Source of the DNA: Synechococcus sp. CB0101
GTDB taxonomy: Bacteria; Cyanobacteriota; Cyanobacteriia; PCC-6307; Cyanobiaceae
NCBI RefSeq assembly: GCF_000179235.2
Contig: NZ_CP039373.1
Coordinates: 434,032 to 498,031 of the forward strand
Direction: 5' to 3'
Length of the DNA stretch: 64,000 nucleotides
Of the stretch, positions 15,664-24,254 are shown one piece after another. The notes under the pieces are model-generated. The model was not told the origin of the DNA. It was given only the letters and a program-made list of their open reading frames with translations, and ran no database searches. How positions within the stretch are numbered: the first letter of the stretch is position 1; each line of letters starts with the position of its first letter. The position numbers and the translations under genes were made by a program.

Positions 15664-17178
15664 ATGACAGAACCTCTGCTGCTCGCACTGGATCAGGGCA
15701 CCAGCAGTTCGCGCGCCGTCCTGTTCAACCCGCAGGGGGAGCCCTTGGCTTCTGCCCAGGTGCCGCTCGCCATTCACTATCCGGCCGATGGCTGGGTGGA
15801 GCAGCAGGCGCGAGCGATCTGGGAAAGCCAGTTTCAGGCGATGCACGAGCTCGAGCGTGCGCTCACGCCCAGCCAACGCCGAGCTGTCTGCGCCTGTGGC
15901 GTTACCAACCAGCGCGAAACCACGGTGCTATGGCGGCGCAGCGATGGCGCTGCCATAGGCCCGGCGCTGGTGTGGCAGGACCGCCGCACCACTGATCTCT
16001 GCCGTCGTTGGCAGCAGCGTCCTGATGCCGCCGAGTGGCAGCAGCGCACCGGCCTGGTGCTCGATCCCTATTTCAGTGCCAGCAAGGTCCGTTGGCTGCT
16101 CGACCACACGCCGGCGGCGGCCGATGCCCAGCGGTCCGGAGACCTCTGCATCGGCACCGTGGACAGCTGGTTGCTCTGGCAGCTCAGCGGAGGCGAGCTG
16201 CATGCCAGCGACCACAGCAATGCCAGTCGCACGCTGCTGTTGGATCTGGAGCAGCGCACCTGGCTGCCGCAGGCGCTCGCTGCGGTGGGCCTGTCGGGTG
16301 AGGAGCTGCCGCAGTTGCGGCCTAGCCGCGGAGGCTTCGGCAGGATTGCCGCCGGCCTCCCCTTCGCCGGTGTGCCGATCACCGCCGTGCTCGGTGACCA
16401 GCAGGCCGCCACCTACGGGCAGTTGTGCCTGGCGGCGGGGCAGGCGAAGTGCACCTATGGCACGGGAGCGTTTCTGGTGGTCAACGTGGGAGAGAAGCCG
16501 GTGCGGGCCGAGGGCGGACTGCTCAGCACCGTGGGCTGGAGCGATGCCAGCGGCAGCGCCAGCTATTGCCTGGAGGGAAGCCTCTTCAACGCTGGCACGG
16601 TGGTGCAGTGGCTGCGCGATGGCCTGGGCTTGATCAGCACCGCCTCAGATGTCGATGCCCTGGCGGCATCGGTGCCCTCGTCTGGTGAGCTGATGCTGGT
16701 TCCGGCCTTCACGGGCTGGGGCACACCTCATTGGGACCCATCGGCCCGTGGCTTGCTGATCGGCCTCACCCGCGACACCAGCGCCGCTCACGTCGCTCGC
16801 GCCGCATTGGAAGGGATTGCTTTAGCTGTGAGCACCCTGGTGGAAACCGCCGAGGCGGCGCTGGCCACACCCCTCTTGGAACTGGCTGTTGATGGGGGAG
16901 CCGCCGCCTCCGATGTGTTGATGCAGGCCCAGGCCGATTGCAGTGGGTTGTCGGTGCGCCGTCCGCCCCATCTCGAGTCCACCGCCCGTGGCGTGGCGTT
17001 GATGGCTGGTCAGGAAGCCGGCGTTGTGGCGGACCTCGAGCCGCTGCGCCAGCAACTCCTTTCCGGCGCCAGTCGCTTCAGCCCGCAGTTGTCAGATCAC
17101 GCACGCCGGGCCTGGCGTTGCCGCTGGCAGGAGGCCGTTCGGCGCTGTTTGCACTGGCAGGGAGATGACCATGTTTGA
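15664..17178 (+). CDS. glpK: Glycerol kinase
   Basis: A 504-residue FGGY-family kinase that phosphorylates glycerol to sn-glycerol-3-phosphate with ATP. Evidence is the N-terminal phosphate loop LALDQGTSSSRAVLF, VTNQRETTVLW, the QDRRT and GTVDSWLLW segments, and the ATP-site motifs YGTGAFLVVN and WGTPHWDPSARGLLIGLTR. Length matches the family. The ATG at 15664 was chosen because the conserved region begins five residues later. Its last 14 bp overlap the start of glpD, so the two form a translationally coupled glycerol-to-dihydroxyacetone-phosphate module. In this locus it could recycle glycerol released from glucosylglycerol (inference). Confidence 0.94.
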   Translation: MTEPLLLALDQGTSSSRAVLFNPQGEPLASAQVPLAIHYPADGWVEQQARAIWESQFQAMHELERALTPSQRRAVCACGVTNQRETTVLWRRSDGAAIGPALVWQDRRTTDLCRRWQQRPDAAEWQQRTGLVLDPYFSASKVRWLLDHTPAAADAQRSGDLCIGTVDSWLLWQLSGGELHASDHSNASRTLLLDLEQRTWLPQALAAVGLSGEELPQLRPSRGGFGRIAAGLPFAGVPITAVLGDQQAATYGQLCLAAGQAKCTYGTGAFLVVNVGEKPVRAEGGLLSTVGWSDASGSASYCLEGSLFNAGTVVQWLRDGLGLISTASDVDALAASVPSSGELMLVPAFTGWGTPHWDPSARGLLIGLTRDTSAAHVARAALEGIALAVSTLVETAEAALATPLLELAVDGGAAASDVLMQAQADCSGLSVRRPPHLESTARGVALMAGQEAGVVADLEPLRQQLLSGASRFSPQLSDHARRAWRCRWQEAVRRCLHWQGDDHV

Positions 17179-18703
17179 TCTCGTGATCATTGGTGCCGGC
17201 AGCAGCGGCGCCTGCCTGGCCTATGAGGTCGCTCGCCGCGGCATGCGCGTGGCCTTGCTCGAAGCCCACGATCCGGCGATCGGCACCAGCTCCCGCAGCA
17301 CCAAGCTGCTGCATGGCGGTGTTCGCTATCTGGAGTTGGCCTTTCGCCGCGCTGATCCGGCCCAGCTCAAGTTGGTGCGGGAAGCTCTGGCCGAGCGCCG
17401 CCACTGGATCGATCAGGCGCCCTTTCTGGCCCGCGAGCTGCGCATCGCGCTGCCCACCCACAACACCTTCGAGCAGCTCTACTACCGGGTTGGTCTCGGG
17501 ATGTACGACCTCCTGGCCGGGGCTGAGGGGCTGCAGCCCACCGAGGCCATTCAGCCAGCGCAATTGCGGGAACTGTTGCCCTCGCTCACTCCGAAGGTTC
17601 GGGCCGGGCTGCTCTACAGCGATGGTCAGTTCGATGACGCTCGCCTCAACCTGCTGCTGGTGCTCACAGCCCAACGTGCTGGAGTCACGGTGCAGCGTGA
17701 TTGCGCTGTGGTCGGCTTCGAGCAGCGCGATGGGCATGTTCAGGCTGCTATCAGCCAGACACCCGATGGCCAGCAGCAGCGCTGGGAGGCAAAGAGGGTC
17801 GTCAATGCCACGGGCATCGCCGCCGATCGGCTGCGCCAATGGGCCCAGCCCGATGCTCCCCCCCGGTTATTGGTGAGCCGTGGGATGCACCTGGTGTTGC
17901 GGGATTCGCTCTGCCCAGGCGGCGTTGGCCTGTTGATTCCGCGAACCCGCGATGGCCGCGTGCTGTTCGTGCTGCCCTTCCAGGGCCGCACGCTCGTGGG
18001 CACCACCGATCAGGTCTGTGCGGTGGACGAGGCCACCGCCGTGACCCCGGCGGACACCAGCTATCTGATAGAGCATCTTCAGCATTGGTTCCCTGGCTTA
18101 AGCGCTGAAGCGGTCAGCGCCAGCTGGGCCGGCGGACGCCCCTTGATCCAACCGGCCGGAGGCGCCAGCAGCAGCCGTGTAGTGCGCGAACACGAGGTGG
18201 AGACGCTTCCCTGCGGCCTGATCAGCCTGCTGGGTGGGAAGTGGACAACGTGCCGCAGCCTGGCTCTTGATGCGCTGCGCGTGATCGGAGGCCACCAGCC
18301 CAGTGCTCAGCCGCTACCCCTGCTGGGTGCAGCGGCTACGGCCGCGCAGACCCGCCCTGCTCTTCAGCAGCTTCGAGAGCAGTTGGCTGCAGAGATCCCC
18401 GGTGGGGCCAATCAGGCGGATCACCTCATCGGTAGTTACGGCCTGCGGGCCCGCCAACTGGTGGATGAGGCTCCGGATCGCCGTGATCTCGAGCCCCTCA
18501 GCGCCGTGGTGCCCGTGAGCCGGGCGGAATGGCGCTTCAACCATCGCCATGAGCTGGCCCGCAGCAGTGATGACCTGCTGCAGCGTCGCTCTCGTATTGG
18601 CTTTCTGGATCAGGTCGAGGCGGAGCGGCTCGCGACTCCGGCGGCGGATTTGCTGGAGGTACTCAATTCCGCATCGCCGAGCAGCCACCATCCGAACCCA
18701 TAG
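17165..18703 (+). CDS. glpD: FAD-dependent glycerol-3-phosphate dehydrogenase
   Basis: A 512-residue flavoprotein oxidising glycerol-3-phosphate to dihydroxyacetone phosphate and passing electrons to quinone at the membrane. It has the FAD-binding start FDLVIIGAGSSGACLAYEVARRG, TSSRSTKLLHGGVRYLE, the substrate-domain segments LVGTTDQV and LLGGKWTTCRSLA, and a C-terminal helical domain. Two in-frame ATGs (17165 and 17171) lie within the 3' end of glpK. The first is kept. The final 94 bp run antisense to the end of the trehalose-synthase-like gene, and the last 20 or so residues are low complexity (SASPSSHHPNP), which suggests a drifted C-terminus. Confidence 0.92.
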   Translation: MTMFDLVIIGAGSSGACLAYEVARRGMRVALLEAHDPAIGTSSRSTKLLHGGVRYLELAFRRADPAQLKLVREALAERRHWIDQAPFLARELRIALPTHNTFEQLYYRVGLGMYDLLAGAEGLQPTEAIQPAQLRELLPSLTPKVRAGLLYSDGQFDDARLNLLLVLTAQRAGVTVQRDCAVVGFEQRDGHVQAAISQTPDGQQQRWEAKRVVNATGIAADRLRQWAQPDAPPRLLVSRGMHLVLRDSLCPGGVGLLIPRTRDGRVLFVLPFQGRTLVGTTDQVCAVDEATAVTPADTSYLIEHLQHWFPGLSAEAVSASWAGGRPLIQPAGGASSSRVVREHEVETLPCGLISLLGGKWTTCRSLALDALRVIGGHQPSAQPLPLLGAAATAAQTRPALQQLREQLAAEIPGGANQADHLIGSYGLRARQLVDEAPDRRDLEPLSAVVPVSRAEWRFNHRHELARSSDDLLQRRSRIGFLDQVEAERLATPAADLLEVLNSASPSSHHPNP

Positions 18704-20346
18704 GCCGGCAGATACACAAACCACTCCTCTGTGGCCTCGGGAAAGTCGCAACCCCAGAGCAGTTCTCGCACCCGCTGCCCCTGCCAGGGCGTCAGGTTCA
18801 GCTGGGTGGAGGCACCGGTGCCGCTCAGGTTCACGGCCACCAGCACCGTCATTTCCAGGCTCTGACGCACGTAGCTGACCATGCTGGGGTGACCGCTCGG
18901 GAGCACGCGGAAATCGCCGTGCCGCAGGGCCGACAGCAGCTTGCGACTCATCAACATGCGGCGATGCCAATTCAGGAGGGAGCCGTTCAGCGACTTCTGC
19001 ACCTCCACGTTCACGACGCGGTAGTCGTACCCCGGCGCCGTGATCGGTGGCAGCACCAGCAAAGGATCCGGCGCGGAGGAAAATCCTCCGTTGCGCTCCG
19101 GTGTCCAGGCCATCGGCGTGCGATTGGCGTCGCGATCGCGCAGCCCTGGCCAGTCGCCCATCCCCAGTTCATCGCCGTAGTAGATGCAAGGCATGCCGGG
19201 AAGGCTGTACAGCAGGGCGTGGAGCGCCATGTTTGGCCTGGGATCACCATTGAGCAGCGGGGCCAGGCGTCGGTTAATGCCCCAGTTGAGCCAGTGGCCG
19301 CGGGCGGCGGGCAGGCCATCGCGGATGCGATGGATCACCTCCTGCGGCACCAGGTGCCCATCGCCCAACCAGAGTTCATCGTGGTTGCGGAGCGGCAGGG
19401 CCCAGCCCCGGCCCACATCACGCTCGCTCAGCTCGGTGAGGAACTGCACCAGATCGGCAGCTTGGCCGTAGGCCACAGCCGCGAACAGATGGGCGGTGAG
19501 GCCGAAATTGAAGGCGGCGTTTAGTTCTCCCTCATCGAGGTAAGGCATCGCCTCATCCATGGGCTGAATCGCTTCTGCCAGCAGCAGCACCTCCGGCCGT
19601 CCGCGGCGACGGCTGCTCTCTTGCACGCGGCTCCGCAGGCGTTTCAGAAACGCATGGGTCTCGGGGAGCCCTTCGCAACGGGTGTCCTCTCGCTCGAACA
19701 GGAAGGGAATCGCATCGAGGCGGAAGCCATCGACGCCCCGCTCGAGCCAGAACTCCACCACTTGCAACATCGCCTCCTGCACGGCGGGGTTGTCGTAGTT
19801 GAGATCGGGTTGGTGATGAAGGAAGCGATGCAGATAGAACTGCCCAGCCAGCTCATCCCATTGCCAGTTGGAATCTTCGAAATGGCGGAACAGCACCGGC
19901 GCCGTGCCGTAGCGCTCTTCGCTATCGCTCCACACGTAATAGTTGCGCTCGGCGCTGCCAGGCGCTGCGAAGCGGGCCCGCTGGAACCAGGGATGCAGGT
20001 TGCTGGTGTGATTCAGCACCAGATCGAGAATCACCTTGAGGCCTTGACCATGGGCGGCCTCAATCAAGCGATGCAGTCCGGCCAGATCACCGAGTTCTGG
20101 ATGCACATCGGTGAAATCGGTGATGTCATACCCGCCATCACGCAGCGGTGATGGGTAGATCGGTGTGAGCCAGATGGCATCGACCCCCAGCCAGCGCAAA
20201 TAGCGCAAGCGGTTCTGGAGACCCTGCAAATCGCCGATGCCATCGCCGTTGGCATCGCTGAAGCTGCGTGGCATCAGCTGGTAGATCACCGCTCCGTCCC
20301 ACCAGGGCTGGGCGGTGGGTGACCCGGCTTCCGCTTGAACCGCCAT
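18610..20346 (-). CDS. GH13 glycosidase, trehalose-synthase (TreS)-like
   Basis: A 578-residue GH13 enzyme with the TreS-type layout. It begins WWDGAVIYQLMPRSFSDANG and has the loop YPSPLRDGGYDITDF. Conserved region I is DLVLNHTS, region II is GVDGFRLDAIPFLFERE (nucleophile aspartate), region III is LLLAEA (acid/base glutamate) and region IV is LRNHDE. A C-terminal beta domain follows. TreS interconverts maltose and trehalose, and related GH13_16 enzymes transfer or hydrolyse glucosyl units. In a glucosylglycerol locus it might instead process GG or trehalose (inference). It overlaps glpD antisense by 94 bp, and its last 18 residues (serine/alanine-rich) fall in that overlap. It is transcribed in the same direction as ggpP, 70 bp downstream of it. 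Confidence 0.85.
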   Translation of the reverse strand: MAVQAEAGSPTAQPWWDGAVIYQLMPRSFSDANGDGIGDLQGLQNRLRYLRWLGVDAIWLTPIYPSPLRDGGYDITDFTDVHPELGDLAGLHRLIEAAHGQGLKVILDLVLNHTSNLHPWFQRARFAAPGSAERNYYVWSDSEERYGTAPVLFRHFEDSNWQWDELAGQFYLHRFLHHQPDLNYDNPAVQEAMLQVVEFWLERGVDGFRLDAIPFLFEREDTRCEGLPETHAFLKRLRSRVQESSRRRGRPEVLLLAEAIQPMDEAMPYLDEGELNAAFNFGLTAHLFAAVAYGQAADLVQFLTELSERDVGRGWALPLRNHDELWLGDGHLVPQEVIHRIRDGLPAARGHWLNWGINRRLAPLLNGDPRPNMALHALLYSLPGMPCIYYGDELGMGDWPGLRDRDANRTPMAWTPERNGGFSSAPDPLLVLPPITAPGYDYRVVNVEVQKSLNGSLLNWHRRMLMSRKLLSALRHGDFRVLPSGHPSMVSYVRQSLEMTVLVAVNLSGTGASTQLNLTPWQGQRVRELLWGCDFPEATEEWFVYLPAYGFGWWLLGDAELSTSSKSAAGVASRSAST

Positions 20347-20416
20347 CGGCCTGTGCTGCGCCTTCTTCAGGCATAAAGCGGCTCGGCGTGGCTGTCAGCC
20401 CCTGAGCGGGCTCAGC

Positions 20417-21619
20417 TCATTGGCTGCGTCGTTGGCTGAGTTGCTCAAACCAGTTGCAGTAGGCCGCAGGCCCACCAGGCACCAGCACATCCAGATGGAG
20501 TGGGTCCTCAGGATCAGTCAGGCCGCGCAGCAGCGGATCTCGATGGCTGGGGCGCTCCAACTCGCCACCGCTGCTGTCCACCAGCACCACACGGTTGTTG
20601 CGTTGGTAGGCCTGGCCGAGCTTCTGCACCAGCGTCAAAAACCCGCGATCACTGCCCCCGCGCTGCCAACTCATCCCATCCGCTGAGGGTTCTGACGTGA
20701 TCGTGTCGCCCACCCCCACCAAGGTCGGCATCAGCTTCGCCGGGATCTGCGTAACACAGAGGTCGGTCAGGGCCTCAAGATCCCGCGGTGCCGTGCGCAC
20801 ATTTAAGCCATCGCCGAGCGGTGCCGATCCGGTGCGGCGCCGGATGTGTTCATTGATCAGCACCAACAGGCCCGCTTCCTTCACCGCGCCCTGCAACATG
20901 AATTGGAAATCGGTGGTGCCGGCTCGATCGGGGCTGGCCGGCCGCAGGCGTTCTTGGCGACCATCGAGCCCCAGGTTGGGGGCTAGGTGCACGAAGAAGC
21001 TGTCCTTGAGATCTTCGTGCTCCGCCTGATGGAGCAGCTCCTTCAGAAGCGCGTGGCACGCGTCCTGGAGCTGCCGCTGCAGCTTGAGATTGCCCTCCAG
21101 TTGCTCGATCACAAGGTTGATGTTGGCCGTCGGCGAAACGGCGTTGTCGAGCACGATCCGATCGAGCAGATGCTCCCGTTCCTGGTTGTCTGTGTGGGGC
21201 AACGCCCGCTCCAGCAGAGGTACCAACCCATCCCGGAGACGCAGCGGCACGCTCTTGAGAAACTTCAGTTCGGCCTGACTCACGCCCGGATGGCTCAGCT
21301 CGCCATGCCGCGTTTGCAGTTGCACGCCACCGGCTGCCAGCCCCGGCAGATACAGCCCCTCCACTGCAGGATCGGCAGAGGGTTGCATCGCCTGCTCCAC
21401 CAGCCGGTTCACGCCGCGCCGTCCGCCGTGCTCGCCGTTGGTGAGCACCCGAAAGCAATCGCCCAGCTGTGCAGCGGCTCGAATCGTTTGCGGTTGCAGC
21501 CTGCGGGTGAGCGGGTCGCGCACCAGCGGCATGCACACCCCGTCGAGGTCCTGCACGATCAGGAGATCGCTCTCAGCTGAGAGTTCCTCCAGGAGTTCAG
21601 GCAGGGCAAGACGCTGCAT
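20417..21619 (-). CDS. ggpP: Glucosylglycerol-3-phosphate phosphatase
   Basis: A 400-residue phosphatase that removes phosphate from glucosylglycerol-phosphate, the second step of GG synthesis. It matches the cyanobacterial GgpP/StpA family: the catalytic acidic motif LIVQDLDGVCMPL near residue 25, FRVLTNGEHGGRRGVNRLVEQ, NLGLDGRQERL, VGVGDTITSEPSADGMSWQRGGSDRGFL and PLHLDVLVPGGPAAYCNWF. It is transcribed leftward, divergent from the GpsA-like gene (66 bp gap) and followed by the GH13 gene. GgpS lies about 5.5 kb away on the same strand, which supports a dedicated GG pathway. Confidence 0.9.
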   Translation of the reverse strand: MQRLALPELLEELSAESDLLIVQDLDGVCMPLVRDPLTRRLQPQTIRAAAQLGDCFRVLTNGEHGGRRGVNRLVEQAMQPSADPAVEGLYLPGLAAGGVQLQTRHGELSHPGVSQAELKFLKSVPLRLRDGLVPLLERALPHTDNQEREHLLDRIVLDNAVSPTANINLVIEQLEGNLKLQRQLQDACHALLKELLHQAEHEDLKDSFFVHLAPNLGLDGRQERLRPASPDRAGTTDFQFMLQGAVKEAGLLVLINEHIRRRTGSAPLGDGLNVRTAPRDLEALTDLCVTQIPAKLMPTLVGVGDTITSEPSADGMSWQRGGSDRGFLTLVQKLGQAYQRNNRVVLVDSSGGELERPSHRDPLLRGLTDPEDPLHLDVLVPGGPAAYCNWFEQLSQRRSQ

Positions 21620-21685
21620 GCGTGAGCGGCACCTGGGGGCTCAGGACTGGCCCACCCTCCCATGCATTGCGGTTGAGCCCGCAAG

Positions 21686-23233
21686 ATGGAGAGGTGGTGT
21701 GCCTCCAACAGACTGGTTTTGCAGAACGGATTCTTTGAACCCAACCTCGATCCCACACTGATCCGCGAGCGGCTCCTGGCGCTGGAGCAGGGAAAGGTTG
21801 GCTTCTACAGCGTTGGTCTGTATCCGGCTGCCCTGGCTTACAACTGCGCCATGCAAACCGATGGCTCGCGCCTGCTGCTGGCTCCGCGGCCCGGTCGCCG
21901 TTTGCTGGGGGCCTTCTCCGAGAAGGATCTGGCGGGGATGGATCCCGATCACATCGCCACGATGGAGCAGATGGGCAGCCATCTGCAGGGCACGAGCCGC
22001 GTGCCCAACACCCTGAGCGATCTGATCGAACGCTGCGATGTGGTGGTGCTGAGCGCCAACAGCAACCACGTGGAAGAGGACCTTCAGGAGGCGCTTGAGC
22101 TGCGCCAGGTTCTACGGCGTGAGCATGTGGTGCTGGCCTGTTTGGCTGGATCCTTCTGCCACGACCCGATCAGTAACGAGGCCTACGTGCTGTGCCAGAA
22201 GCAGCCCAATCTTGCCTTTTTCAGTGGCTTTCACCGCCATGGCGCTCTGCGTAACCCCCTCGATAGCTTCACGGCCAATTTCTGTCATCCCAATGCCCTA
22301 ACCGCTTTGCTGGGGGCGCGATTGCTGGATCGCCTGTCACCCAATATTCAAGTGTCAGCGGGTGTTCACAACATCGAGGGGCAATACATCAAGGCGGCCA
22401 AGAATATGGCCTCGATCTTTGCGGGTTTTGGTTACACCTATCACCGAGAAAATCCCGGTGTTTTGCCCACACTGCTTACGCTGTTGCTGGAGCAGTGCCT
22501 CGATCAGGCCGCCACGGTGTCGATGGCGCGCACCGACCGCCAGCGCCTCTACCACCGGCAACCGATCGCGCTCACGGAACTCGGCTACGGCGTGCAGCGG
22601 ATCGAAGCGGCCTTGGTGCGCGATGGTGACATGGAAAAGGTGCGCGACCACACCTTCTCGCAACTCACCGCCATGGTGGCCGATGTGCGCGGCAGCATGA
22701 TGCTGCCCAGCACCGGCAGCCCCACCCGCAACTTCCAGGCCGGGGCCGTGCTGGCCGAACGCATGCGCGATCTGGGGCGCTGCCCGGCCAGCTTGGAGGA
22801 ATTCGAGCAGTGGTGTGAGCAGGCCGGGCTGGCGAAAGGTGGTCTAGAGGGCTTGCGCTCGCTGCGTTATTGGCCCCAGATCCTTCGCCAATATTCCATT
22901 CCGATCCACGATGCCTCCTTGGGCAACCTGCTCTATATGGCGATTTTTGGTCGCCAGAGTTCCAAACAGACGGCCTTCGCGGTGATGACGGAAAGCCGTG
23001 AGCTGAGCAATTACTGCCAGGAATCGGTGCGACCCACCCACAGCCGTCGCTATGCCGAAGCCCTGCAGAATCTCGATAATCCAGCCGCCCTGGATTTGAT
23101 GGTGAGTGCGGTGGTGGCTGATCTGGCCCGTCGCTCTGGCGGCGGCGACAGCTTCATTGACGATGAATCTGTGAATAGCGACGATCTGCCGGCCTATTTG
23201 CAGGCGATGAACGTTATTGAGAACGTGTGGTGA
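21686..23233 (+). CDS. GpsA-like two-domain dehydrogenase homologue with altered nucleotide loop
   Basis: A 515-residue protein, MERWCASNRLVLQNGFFEP onward, unlike the flanking genes and on the opposite strand. Its order of motifs parallels NAD-dependent glycerol-3-phosphate dehydrogenase (GpsA): a first strand and helix KVGFYSVGLYPAALAYNCA, IERCDVVVLSANS, VVLACLAGS, and IEGQYIKAAKNMASIFAGFGYT, equivalent to the GALKN helix. The usual GxGxxG/A reads S-x-G-x-x-P, and an extra C-terminal region of about 200 residues is added. It might supply or sense G3P for GgpS, or be a non-catalytic regulator. Its 3' end overlaps ggtA by 20 bp. The assignment to this fold is by eye. Confidence 0.6.
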   Translation: MERWCASNRLVLQNGFFEPNLDPTLIRERLLALEQGKVGFYSVGLYPAALAYNCAMQTDGSRLLLAPRPGRRLLGAFSEKDLAGMDPDHIATMEQMGSHLQGTSRVPNTLSDLIERCDVVVLSANSNHVEEDLQEALELRQVLRREHVVLACLAGSFCHDPISNEAYVLCQKQPNLAFFSGFHRHGALRNPLDSFTANFCHPNALTALLGARLLDRLSPNIQVSAGVHNIEGQYIKAAKNMASIFAGFGYTYHRENPGVLPTLLTLLLEQCLDQAATVSMARTDRQRLYHRQPIALTELGYGVQRIEAALVRDGDMEKVRDHTFSQLTAMVADVRGSMMLPSTGSPTRNFQAGAVLAERMRDLGRCPASLEEFEQWCEQAGLAKGGLEGLRSLRYWPQILRQYSIPIHDASLGNLLYMAIFGRQSSKQTAFAVMTESRELSNYCQESVRPTHSRRYAEALQNLDNPAALDLMVSAVVADLARRSGGGDSFIDDESVNSDDLPAYLQAMNVIENVW

Positions 23234-24254
23234 GCGGCAGCAGAACCCCGCTTTCCCGCTCGAAGCGCAGTTCTGCGTCTTGCCTCCAGCGCACCTGAAC
23301 TGCATCGGCGATTGGGCCGGCCTCGCCGATCACCTTCAGTGTTCCGTAACCGGGGCAGTGAACGTGGGAGATCACGCGATCCCCTAGCCACTCTCGATGG
23401 CTGAGCCGCCCCTCCAGCGCCGACCAGCCGCGGGCGATGGGCGTCTCTGCCGGTGCCAGTTCCAGCCGTTCCGGCCGTAGGCCCAGTTGCAGCTTGGCCG
23501 TGTCGATCAGATTGATCGTTGGATTCCCAAGGAAGCTCGCCACGAAGCGGTTTGTGGGGGTGTTGTAAAGCTCTTCTGCGGTGCCGATCTGTTGCAATTG
23601 CCCCTCCCGCAGCACGGCAATGCGATCAGCCAAGCCCATCGCTTCATGTTGATCGTGGGTCACATACACAACGGGTACGCCCGTGCTGCGCAGCAGGGTG
23701 CGCAGTTCGCCGCGCAGGTCTTCCCGTAGCTGAGCATCGAGGTTGCTCATCGGCTCATCCAGCAAAAACAACGCCGGCTTGCGCAACAGCGCCCGGGCCA
23801 GGGCCACACGCTGACGTTGCCCGCCGGAGAGGGCCGCCGGCCGGCGGGTGCGCAGCTCCTCGAGTTGCAAGAGAGCCAACACCTGATCGAGATCCCGAGC
23901 GATCTCGCTTTTCGGTACCCCTCGCAGTTCCATGCCCAGGCTGAGATTGCGCTCCACGCTCAGATGCGGGAAGAGGGCATAGCTCTGGAACACCATGGCC
24001 ACCTGGCGCTGCGCTGGCGGCAAGTGGGTGATCACTGCTCCACCGAGGCGAATCTCACCGGAGCTCGCCGGATCGAGGCCGGCGATCAGGCGCAGGGTGG
24101 TGCTCTTGCCACAGCCGCTAGGTCCGAGCAGAGCCAGGATCTCGCCCGGCGGCACCTCCAGCGTGAGCTGGTCGAGCAACGTTTGTTGCTGCACGCGGCG
24201 GCTGAGCCTGTGCAGCTCCAGGCCTGCACCTTGGGTGGTGAGGGTTGTGGTCAT
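23214..24254 (-). CDS. ggtA: ABC transporter ATPase for glucosylglycerol/sugars
   Basis: A 346-residue MalK-type ATPase. It has Walker [10 protein letters not shown] at about residues 45-53, Q-loop MVFQSYALF, signature LSGGQRQRVALARAL, Walker B LFLLDEP, the H-loop YVTHDQHEA, and a C-terminal TOBE-like regulatory domain from about residue 240 (LGLRPERLEL). It powers the GgtC/GgtD permease. The ATG at 24254 overlaps the ggtD stop by 4 bp (ATGA), so it is last in the coupled ggpS-ggtB-ggtC-ggtD-ggtA string. Substrate assignment to glucosylglycerol rests on neighbours GgpS and GgpP. The known Synechocystis system also carries sucrose and trehalose. Confidence 0.85.
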   Translation of the reverse strand: MTTTLTTQGAGLELHRLSRRVQQQTLLDQLTLEVPPGEILALLGPSGCGKSTTLRLIAGLDPASSGEIRLGGAVITHLPPAQRQVAMVFQSYALFPHLSVERNLSLGMELRGVPKSEIARDLDQVLALLQLEELRTRRPAALSGGQRQRVALARALLRKPALFLLDEPMSNLDAQLREDLRGELRTLLRSTGVPVVYVTHDQHEAMGLADRIAVLREGQLQQIGTAEELYNTPTNRFVASFLGNPTINLIDTAKLQLGLRPERLELAPAETPIARGWSALEGRLSHREWLGDRVISHVHCPGYGTLKVIGEAGPIADAVQVRWRQDAELRFERESGVLLPLTTRSQ

